From the NCBI GenBank assembly GCA_003231795.1, contig QIJI01000392.1, forward strand, positions 1 to 5,001: 5,001 bases of DNA. The letters are read 5' to 3'. A program made the position numbers and the translations under genes. Under the pieces are notes generated by a model. It did no database searches. It had not been told where the DNA came from and worked only from the letters and a program-made list of their open reading frames with translations. Shown here one piece after another: positions 1 to 5,001 of this stretch (position 1 is its first letter; every line of letters starts with the position of its first letter). Source of the DNA: Gammaproteobacteria bacterium. GTDB lineage: Bacteria > Pseudomonadota > Gammaproteobacteria > GCA-001735895.

Positions 1-45
1 ATTGACTGTTTCGAGTGTCACTCCGCTCGCGCCACCGAGCCTTGA
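1..45 (+). CDS. dsrJ: DsrJ C-terminal end (periplasmic multihaem cytochrome c of DsrMKJOP), partial at 5' edge
   Basis: Only the last 14 codons and the TGA stop (43-45) are in the window. In frame 1 they read IDCFECHSARATEP. This contains a c-type haem attachment motif, CFECH (bases 7-21), with just 7 residues after the haem-ligand histidine. DsrJ is the triheme cytochrome c subunit of the DsrMKJOP transmembrane complex and faces the periplasm; its gene lies directly before dsrO in sulfur oxidisers. The assignment rests on the haem motif, on its being in an open frame that ends exactly at the dsrO start (TGATG, one shared base), and on the dsrO-dsrP-dsrN-dsrR order that follows. The piece is too short for an independent family match, so the name comes mainly from context. 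Confidence 0.85.
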   Translation: MDCFECHSARATEP

Positions 46-809
46 TGAAATCGGAACTCGACAATATTGAAGTCCGCCCCGCGCGCCGGCAGTTTTTAAA
101 GGCTGGAGCCGCACTGGCTGGCGGCTTGATTGCACCCGGCGTCTTTCTGATGAAAACCGGCCAGGCACGTGCGCCGGATGAACCGGCATCTGCAAGTAAA
201 CGCTGGGGAATGTTGATCGATTCCAACCTGCTCGACGAGTCGGATGCTGACGCTTGTGTTAGTGCTTGCCAGCGCGAGAACGGCTGGAAGGACAATGGTC
301 GACCCGAGATCGATGCACAGTGGATTCGAAAAGTGAAGCTAACCGACAATCAGACCGGACAACAAAAATTCTTGCCCATGATGTGCCTGCATTGTGAAAA
401 CCCACCCTGTGTCGATGTCTGCCCTACCGGTGCTTCATTCAAACGTGCTGACGGGATCGTGCTGGTCAACAAGCATACCTGCATCGGTTGTCGTTACTGC
501 ATGATCGCATGCCCTTACAATGCACGTTCCTTTATACACGAAAACCTGAAAGATCAACTCCCCGTCGCCCCTCGCGGTAAAGGCACCGTGGAATCCTGCA
601 CGTTGTGCGTGCACCGCATCGATCGCGACGGCGAAAACGCAGTCCCGGCCTGTGCCGAGGCGGTGAACAGGAATGATCACAAGCCGATATTGTTCGGTGA
701 TCTGAACGATCCGAATAGTGAAATTTCGATCCGTGTTAGTGAACTGGAAGGCTCACAATTGCGCGCCGAGCTGGGGACCAGCCCGTCGGTTCACTTCGTC
801 GGGATTTGA
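45..809 (+). CDS. dsrO: DsrO, Tat-exported periplasmic ferredoxin-like subunit of DsrMKJOP
   Basis: Predicted 254-residue iron-sulfur protein that relays electrons between the DsrJ cytochrome and the DsrP membrane subunit in the periplasm. The N-terminus carries a twin-arginine signal (RRQFLK, residues 14-19) followed by a hydrophobic stretch to about residue 36. ARA (41-43) is followed by proline, so cleavage after ASA (48-50) is also possible. Complete cysteine motifs are CLHCENPPCVDVC (114-126) and CIGCRYCMIAC (146-156). Incomplete outer motifs are CVSAC (71-75) and CTLC plus C203 (185, 188, 203). There are 13 cysteines in all, best fitting three [4Fe-4S] clusters. The ATG at 45 is preferred over an in-frame GTG at 15 because it overlaps the dsrJ stop by one base (TGATG), and the longer form would add ten residues read over the dsrJ haem motif. 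The upstream Shine-Dalgarno is weak (GAG at 37-39), consistent with translational coupling. The family (HybA/PsrB/DsrO) is certain; the DsrO name follows from the neighbours. Confidence 0.95.
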   Translation: MKSELDNIEVRPARRQFLKAGAALAGGLIAPGVFLMKTGQARAPDEPASASKRWGMLIDSNLLDESDADACVSACQRENGWKDNGRPEIDAQWIRKVKLTDNQTGQQKFLPMMCLHCENPPCVDVCPTGASFKRADGIVLVNKHTCIGCRYCMIACPYNARSFIHENLKDQLPVAPRGKGTVESCTLCVHRIDRDGENAVPACAEAVNRNDHKPILFGDLNDPNSEISIRVSELEGSQLRAELGTSPSVHFVGI

Positions 810-811
810 AT

Positions 812-2005
812 ATGCAACCACAGACCCGATACGCGGAAATCAAGGCTAGTCACCCTGCCTACCGATTTCTGGTGACAGCGCTGGTTGTACTGGCTGCGCT
901 CGGCATCGCTGCCGCGCACAATATGGACACTCAAGGTCACCAGATAACGGGCATGAACAATCAGATTGTCTGGGGATTGCCACATGTATTCGCATTATTT
1001 CTGATCGTCAGTGCTTCCGGCGCATTGAATCTCGCATCGCTGTCATCAGTTTTCGGGCATGAGATTTACAAACCCCTGTCACGATTGTCCGCTGTGCTTG
1101 CCATCGCCTTGCTCAGCGGCGGATTGTCGATACTGTTACTCGACCTGGGTCGCCCGGACAGGCTCATCGTGGCAATGACCTATTACAATTTCAAATCGAT
1201 TTTTGCGTGGAACATAATTTTGTATATGGGCTTTATCGTTATCACGCTGAGCTACCTGTGGCTCGGGATGGAGCGCCGCATGCATCGATGGGTAAAACCC
1301 GCAGCTACCCTCGCCTTCATCTGGAGACTGGTACTGACCACCTTTAGCGGCCTGATTTTCGGGGTCATCGCGGCACGGGATGCTTACGACAGTCTTTTCA
1401 TCGCGCCGATGTTTATTGTCATGTCCTTTGCCTTCGGACTTGCTCTTTTCATTCTGGTTCTGATCGCCAGCTTCCGCCTGGAACAACGCATTATTGACGA
1501 TGCCCTGCTGGTCCGGTTACGCCGCATGCTTGGTTTTTTTGTCATCGCCGTTTTACTCTGTATCGCGTTCTTCTATCTGGCAAAATTTTCCTCGGATCAA
1601 ACCAACGGATATGCGCTGTTTGTTATGCAGCAAGGTGGCGTTTATACCGTTTTGTTCTGGGGAGCCCAGATCGGTAGTTATGGGGTTGCGTTGGCACTGA
1701 TTTTTGTACCCGCCTTACGCCGCAATCGCCCAAGTCTCTGCATTGCCTGCCTGATGATTGTTACGGCTGCGCTGGCTCATCTATACCTCATTATTATTGC
1801 CGGTCAGGCTTACCCGTTAAATATTTTTCCGGGATACCAGGTAGAAAGCAGTTTTTTCGATGGCGTCATTGCGAACTATCGCCCCAGCATATGGGAAACA
1901 GGCCTGGGTGTGGGAGGGCTGTCTTTTGCATTGCTGATTACGCTGACCGCTATTCGGGTGTTACCGATTTTGCCTGAAATTCTAAATCACGATGAGCAAC
2001 CATAA
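812..2005 (+). CDS. dsrP: DsrP, NrfD/PsrC-like quinone-interacting membrane subunit of DsrMKJOP
   Basis: Predicted 397-residue polytopic membrane protein. About ten hydrophobic helices can be seen, roughly at residues 17-36, 55-79, 93-112, 129-151, 167-188, 198-220, 240-258, 278-300, 308-331 and 363-387. This fits the NrfD/PsrC/HybB superfamily, which exchanges electrons between a periplasmic ferredoxin-like partner and the quinone pool. DsrP is the partner of DsrO, whose gene ends two bases upstream. The LDLGRPDR stretch (110-117) after helix 3 resembles the loop seen in this superfamily. H58 and H323 lie within or at the edge of predicted helices and are candidate quinone-site or haem ligands; this is inference (A. 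vinosum DsrP has been reported to carry haem b). The ATG at 812 is chosen over a TTG at 806 because GGGA at 801-804 is correctly spaced only for the ATG. The stop TAA shares a base with the next ATG (TAATG). Confidence 0.94.
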   Translation: MQPQTRYAEIKASHPAYRFLVTALVVLAALGIAAAHNMDTQGHQITGMNNQIVWGLPHVFALFLIVSASGALNLASLSSVFGHEIYKPLSRLSAVLAIALLSGGLSILLLDLGRPDRLIVAMTYYNFKSIFAWNIILYMGFIVITLSYLWLGMERRMHRWVKPAATLAFIWRLVLTTFSGLIFGVIAARDAYDSLFIAPMFIVMSFAFGLALFILVLIASFRLEQRIIDDALLVRLRRMLGFFVIAVLLCIAFFYLAKFSSDQTNGYALFVMQQGGVYTVLFWGAQIGSYGVALALIFVPALRRNRPSLCIACLMIVTAALAHLYLIIIAGQAYPLNIFPGYQVESSFFDGVIANYRPSIWETGLGVGGLSFALLITLTAIRVLPILPEILNHDEQP

Positions 2006-3408
2006 TGGCTGCACTCTATATTTCCGCCGCGCATAAATCCTCTGGCAAAACAACCCTGACCATTGGTATTTGTGCCGCACTGGCAACCCGCAAAATGACA
2101 GTACAGCCGTTCAAAAAGGGACCGGATTATATTGATCCGATCTGGCTCGGGATGGCGGCCGGCAACCCCTGCTATAACCTCGATTTCTATATTGCCGGAC
2201 GCGAAGCTACGATTGAAGATTACAGAACCCGCAGCCAAAGTTCGGATATATCTATTATTGAAGGTAATAAAGGCTTGCATGACGGACTCGACCTCGATGG
2301 CAGTAACAGTAACGCGGCGCTGGCAAAAGCCATCGATGCCCCGGTTATTATGGTCGTAGACGCCAGGGGCACGATGCGGGGTATCGCACCGTTACTGATC
2401 GGTTATCAGCAATTTGACCCTGAAGTAAAAATAGCAGGCGTTATCGCAAACATGACCGGAGGCAGGCGACATGAAACCAAACTGCGCGAAGCGGTCGAGT
2501 ACTATACCGATATCCCCTTTCTCGGCGCCCTCGACAAGAATCATGATATCGAGCTTTGCGAACGTCACCTCGGCCTAATCCCCGGCTATGAAGACCCTGA
2601 CTCGAATAACCGTATCGATGCAATCCGCTGCGCGGTTGAAAATCACATTGACCTCAATCGTTTATTAGATCTCGCCGGTGAAACGCCGAGCGTTAACCTT
2701 CACTCCGCAGTCGGCCGGGTTCCCAATTTCAACGGATTAAAAATCGGAATTGCACGTGATCGCGCCTTTGGTTTTTATTATCCCGCTGACCTCGAAAAAT
2801 TTACCGCTTCAGGTGCGGAACTGATTCCGATCAATACCATTCGGGATCATTCATTGCCAGAACTCGACGGTCTGTTTATCGGAGGTGGCTTCCCCGAACG
2901 CCACGCCGCAGCATTAAGTGCCAATCACGAATTGCGTCAGGCGATAAAGACAGCAATTGATCAAGGTTTGCCAACCTATGCGGAATGTGGCGGTTTGATG
3001 TACTTGTCGAAAAGTATCCGTTGGCAAGATCAGCAGCATGAAATGGTGGGTGTCATTCCCGCATCGACAACCCTGCATGATCGGCCCTGCGGCCGTGGAT
3101 ACGTACAACTCGAAGAATCGACTGAGCAAAGCCTGTGGCCCGATGCGAATCGCGAATGCATTGCGGCACACGAATTTCATTATTCATCGCTGGATGGCCT
3201 CGATGAAGATCGACGTTATGCGTTTCAGGTAAAACGCGGCAACGGTATCAAACATTTGCACGATGGTTTAATCATCAACAATTTAATGGCAACCTACGCG
3301 CATCTACGGCATACCGCAGATAACCCCTGGGTTACCCGCTTTCTCGAATTTGTCTCCAGCACCCGTTCGCAACAGTCGTTTAACTCGCCACTGATGGTCG
3401 CCAAATGA
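2005..3408 (+). CDS. dsrN: DsrN, CbiA-like glutamine-dependent sirohaem amidase
   Basis: 467 residues, the usual two-domain size of cobyrinic acid a,c-diamide synthase (CbiA/CobB). The N-terminal ATPase domain has a P-loop (HKSSGKTT, 10-17), the KKGPDYIDP motif (37-45) and the EGNKGLHDG motif (86-94). The C-terminal class-I glutamine amidotransferase (GATase_3) domain starts at about residue 245. It contains FIGGGFPE (291-298), the nucleophile C328 in AECGGLMYL, the AHEFHYSS motif (388-395) and a probable catalytic H433 in ATYAHLRH. The family amidates tetrapyrrole carboxylates using ATP and glutamine in the cytoplasm. Inside a dsr cluster the accepted role is making the sirohaem amide of reverse-type DsrAB, rather than cobalamin synthesis; no other cobalamin genes are in the window. 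The ATG overlaps the dsrP stop by one base and the stop overlaps dsrR by four (ATGA). All expected active-site motifs are present, with no sign of decay. Confidence 0.93.
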   Translation: MAALYISAAHKSSGKTTLTIGICAALATRKMTVQPFKKGPDYIDPIWLGMAAGNPCYNLDFYIAGREATIEDYRTRSQSSDISIIEGNKGLHDGLDLDGSNSNAALAKAIDAPVIMVVDARGTMRGIAPLLIGYQQFDPEVKIAGVIANMTGGRRHETKLREAVEYYTDIPFLGALDKNHDIELCERHLGLIPGYEDPDSNNRIDAIRCAVENHIDLNRLLDLAGETPSVNLHSAVGRVPNFNGLKIGIARDRAFGFYYPADLEKFTASGAELIPINTIRDHSLPELDGLFIGGGFPERHAAALSANHELRQAIKTAIDQGLPTYAECGGLMYLSKSIRWQDQQHEMVGVIPASTTLHDRPCGRGYVQLEESTEQSLWPDANRECIAAHEFHYSSLDGLDEDRRYAFQVKRGNGIKHLHDGLIINNLMATYAHLRHTADNPWVTRFLEFVSSTRSQQSFNSPLMVAK

Positions 3409-3716
3409 TAAAAATCTCCAGCAGCGCGATCGAACAAATCAAGGAGTCGATCGAACATGGCGAGATGCAGTCGACACCACTTCGAATCGCAATTAAAAAA
3501 CAGGACGACGGTAGTTTTCACTACGCCATGGGATTTGATGACCAACGTTTGCCGGGCGATCAGTTCGTTAATGTCGGCGGTGTAAATATCGTGGTCGCAG
3601 AAAACAGTCAGGCACTGACTCAAGGAATGACAATCGACTTCGTCGAGCTGGACGGTGGCAAGCCTGAATATATATTTTTGAATCCTAATGATCCGACTTA
3701 TGTCCCACCCCGATAA
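3405..3716 (+). CDS. dsrR: DsrR, cysteine-free IscA-like (A-type carrier fold) protein
   Basis: Small 103-residue cytoplasmic protein. The opening IKISSSAIEQIKESI is the typical first helix of HesB/IscA (A-type iron-sulfur carrier) proteins. It is followed by the beta-rich core, including a YAMGFDDQRLPGDQ segment (40-53) like the Y-x-L-x-F-D region of IscA, and the VNVGGVNIVV strand. The protein has no cysteine at all, so the three cluster-ligand cysteines of IscA are missing. This is the hallmark of DsrR, which in A. vinosum was found not to bind iron-sulfur clusters and was linked to post-transcriptional control of dsr expression. It directly follows dsrN, as in other sulfur oxidisers, with a four-base ATGA overlap and no strong ribosome binding site of its own, so translation is probably coupled. 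The 3' end runs into the kinase gene. Confidence 0.9.
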   Translation: MIKISSSAIEQIKESIEHGEMQSTPLRIAIKKQDDGSFHYAMGFDDQRLPGDQFVNVGGVNIVVAENSQALTQGMTIDFVELDGGKPEYIFLNPNDPTYVPPR

Positions 3717-4821
3717 CCAACCCGGGTTTTTCCGCTCCTGGTTCAGTCGTCTGGATGATGAAAACCGATCGCGGTTGCGTAGCGGGCGCGCCAGGATTTT
3801 CATGCTGTGCCTGTTGTTGTCTGGCCTGTTGTCTATCTTATTGTTTGGCCAATTTGGATCTTTGTTGATGCCTCAATCGTCCTTTACGGCATTCATACAC
3901 CCCTATCTTGCATGGATCACCCTGATCGCGATTATTTTAGTACTCGCTTTGCTGTGGTCGATCTGGCAAGTATTGCTGGTGCCCTTGATTCATCTTTGCA
4001 ACTGGGCGGATTCGATGCGGGCGGTAAATCTGGACGCTCGGGTTGACTTCAATCCGCACAGCGATTTTGCCGAGTTGGGTCGCGATATCAACATGCTGGG
4101 TAACATGATCAACCAGTTATCGCACGAGACAGTCGAGCAACTTGAAAAACATACCGACTATCTGGAACAGGAAAACCAGTTGCTGGTCATGCGCGAACGC
4201 AACTACCTGTCGCATGAACTGCACGACTCGCTGGCGCAAACCCTGGCAAGTCTGAAGATCCAGCTACACCTGGTCGCCGATACTTTAAAGTCAGGAAATG
4301 TGGAGGCCGGACAACGAGAGCTGGCCAATATTTCCTCTATCACCGATCAGGCCAATAGCCAGATACGCGAATTAATCGCGCACTTCCGGGTACCGATGAA
4401 CAAAGCGGGACTCATATCTTCGATTGAGGAAGCAATAACTCAAACCGGCAAGGAGGCCGGCTTTAAAACCTATTTTCAAAACGACTGGCCCGAACAGAAA
4501 TTTTCCGCCGACACCGAACTTAACCTGTTAAGAATTACACAGGAGTGTCTGGCTAATGCACGCAAACACAGCAAAGCTGACATCGTCCGCGTCAGGCTCG
4601 CCTGCCGCGATGAAGATCTGCATCTTCTGGTCGAAGACGACGGGGTCGGATTCGACGAATCGGCAGTTCAATCCGGACAGGGTGAACGCCTGGGTTTGAG
4701 CATTCTCAAGGACAGGGCCGAACAAATAAATGCCAGAATTTCAATCGATAGTGAGCCCGGGGAAGGAACCCGGATCAGCCTGCAATTCAGACCGGCAAGC
4801 CGGGCTCTGCCGCCCGATTAA
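3700..4821 (+). CDS. NarX/NarL-class membrane sensor histidine kinase (HAMP - HisKA_3 - HATPase)
   Basis: A 373-residue protein from ATG 3700; an in-frame ATG at 3688 would add four residues, and neither start has a clear ribosome binding site. Residues below are numbered from the 3688 start. Two membrane helices (about 36-59 and 73-98) flank a periplasmic loop of only about 15 residues. A HAMP linker follows (about 98-145; P99 and FAELG at 127-131), then a probable coiled coil (146-170). The HisKA_3 phosphoacceptor box is ELHDSLAQ with H179 as the likely phosphorylated residue. The HATPase domain has the N box (ECLANARKHS, 286-295), G1 (DDGVGFD, 317-323), G2 (GERLGLSIL, 332-340) and a final GEGTRISL. 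The set is complete, so it should be active. It is closest in style to NarX/NarQ, but it lacks their large periplasmic domain and nitrate P-box. The gene overlaps dsrR by 17 bases (29 with the longer start), which suggests co-expression with the dsr genes. It occupies the place of dsrS in A. vinosum. No response regulator is visible in the window. Confidence 0.92.
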   Translation: MSHPDNQPGFFRSWFSRLDDENRSRLRSGRARIFMLCLLLSGLLSILLFGQFGSLLMPQSSFTAFIHPYLAWITLIAIILVLALLWSIWQVLLVPLIHLCNWADSMRAVNLDARVDFNPHSDFAELGRDINMLGNMINQLSHETVEQLEKHTDYLEQENQLLVMRERNYLSHELHDSLAQTLASLKIQLHLVADTLKSGNVEAGQRELANISSITDQANSQIRELIAHFRVPMNKAGLISSIEEAITQTGKEAGFKTYFQNDWPEQKFSADTELNLLRITQECLANARKHSKADIVRVRLACRDEDLHLLVEDDGVGFDESAVQSGQGERLGLSILKDRAEQINARISIDSEPGEGTRISLQFRPASRALPPD

Positions 4822-4826
4822 AGAGA
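4821..4826 (+). promoter_or_regulatory. Ribosome binding site for the gene starting at 4833
   Basis: AAGAGA ends six bases before the ATG at 4833 and begins on the last base of the kinase stop codon. It is among the more convincing Shine-Dalgarno-like sites in the window, where most other starts rely on overlaps. It supports the 4833 start and a separately initiated but probably co-transcribed gene. Confidence 0.5.
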
Positions 4827-4832
4827 CCGCAG

Positions 4833-5001
4833 ATGGCAAAACAAATTTCGGTTTCCCGTGCTGCCCGGCTGGTAGGAGTCAAACGGGGAACGCTGCAGCA
4901 GAAAATCAGATCTGGTGAGTTGAAAACTTTCGAGGGCGCGATCGTTTTAAGTGATTTACTGCAAGTCTATCCAAACGCTGAGATTGAAGATTCAAGCATG
5001 C
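4833..5001 (+). CDS. N-terminus of a protein with a helix-turn-helix-like domain, partial at 3' edge
   Basis: The first 56 codons of an open frame that runs off the window. The visible part, starting MAKQISVSRAARLVGVKRG, looks like a helix-turn-helix. Helix one is about residues 7-14 (VSRAARLV), the turn is GVKRG, and helix two is TLQQKIRSGEL (20-30). A short strand (TFEGAIVLS) and another helix (DLLQVYP) follow. The layout resembles the excisionase/MerR-type winged helix. It is not the start of a receiver domain, so this is not an ordinary NarL-type response regulator. From memory only, similar N-termini occur on gammaproteobacterial 2Fe-2S ferredoxin/flavin reductase-like proteins; that cannot be tested here because the rest is missing. 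Spacing from the kinase stop is 11 bases, so it is probably in the same transcript. Function is unknown. Confidence 0.75.
   Translation, partial: MAKQISVSRAARLVGVKRGTLQQKIRSGELKTFEGAIVLSDLLQVYPNAEIEDSSM

Noticed and set aside
15..44. GTG start giving DsrO ten extra residues
   Set aside because: These bases encode the DsrJ haem motif and tail in another frame, and the ATG at 45 forms a one-base stop/start overlap with dsrJ and puts the Tat motif at a normal distance.
806..811. TTG start for DsrP two codons upstream
   Set aside because: It overlaps the dsrO stop and lies too close to the GGGA site; the ATG at 812 is the better start.
1136..1486. 116-codon open frame on the - strand
   Set aside because: Antisense to dsrP; the charged composition is what the complement of a hydrophobic membrane gene produces.
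2005..3408. Reading the CbiA-like gene as cobalamin biosynthesis cbiA/cobB
   Set aside because: No other cobalamin genes are present and the position between dsrP and dsrR is the standard one for dsrN.
3294..3803. 169-codon open frame on the - strand
   Set aside because: It lies antisense across the dsrN end, all of dsrR and the kinase start. The translation shows no recognisable motif, while the + strand proteins there are clear family members.
4792..4804. Small inverted repeat CCGGCAAGCCGG near the kinase end, possible terminator
   Set aside because: The stem is only 4-5 pairs, it lies inside the coding sequence, and no T-run follows.
3688..4821. Naming the kinase narX
   Set aside because: The nitrate-sensing periplasmic domain and P-box are absent; only the catalytic half is NarX-like.

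Overview
The window is the 3' end of a dissimilatory sulfite reductase (dsr) gene cluster of the sulfur-oxidising (reverse-Dsr) type, most likely from a gammaproteobacterium. All genes lie on the + strand and are packed with almost no intergenic DNA. The gene order dsrJ (tail only) - dsrO - dsrP - dsrN - dsrR matches the end of the well-known Allochromatium vinosum dsr operon. DsrR, a cysteine-free relative of the A-type iron-sulfur carriers, is a marker of sulfur oxidisers and argues against a sulfate reducer. Base composition is moderate, roughly half GC by eye. I cannot assign a genus.

Layout: 1-45 is the end of dsrJ (periplasmic multihaem cytochrome c), including a CxxCH haem motif 7 residues before its stop. 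45-809 is dsrO (Tat-exported ferredoxin-like subunit). 812-2005 is dsrP (NrfD/PsrC-like quinone-interacting membrane subunit, about 10 helices). 2005-3408 is dsrN (CbiA-like, ATP-dependent, glutamine-using amidase, probably making sirohaem amide for DsrAB). 3405-3716 is dsrR. 3688/3700-4821 is a NarX/NarL-class membrane histidine kinase where A. vinosum carries dsrS. From 4833 to the window edge is the start of a protein that opens with a helix-turn-helix-like domain.

How they work together: DsrJ, DsrO and DsrP are the periplasmic and membrane half of the DsrMKJOP complex, which links periplasmic and quinone-pool electrons to the cytoplasmic DsrC/DsrAB sulfur cycle. DsrN matures the prosthetic group of DsrAB, and DsrR has been linked to control of dsr expression. 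The reading frames are joined by 1-4 base overlaps or a 2-base gap, then a longer overlap (17 or 29 bases) into the kinase, so the whole run is probably one transcript with translational coupling. The promoter must lie upstream of the window.

The less standard parts are the kinase and the downstream gene. The kinase has a very short periplasmic loop and no visible response-regulator partner in the window. In addition, the cysteine pattern of DsrO suggests it has selectively lost one of four ancestral [4Fe-4S] sites. There is no gene-free stretch above 300 bases, and I see no RNA gene, mobile element, CRISPR array or convincing terminator.
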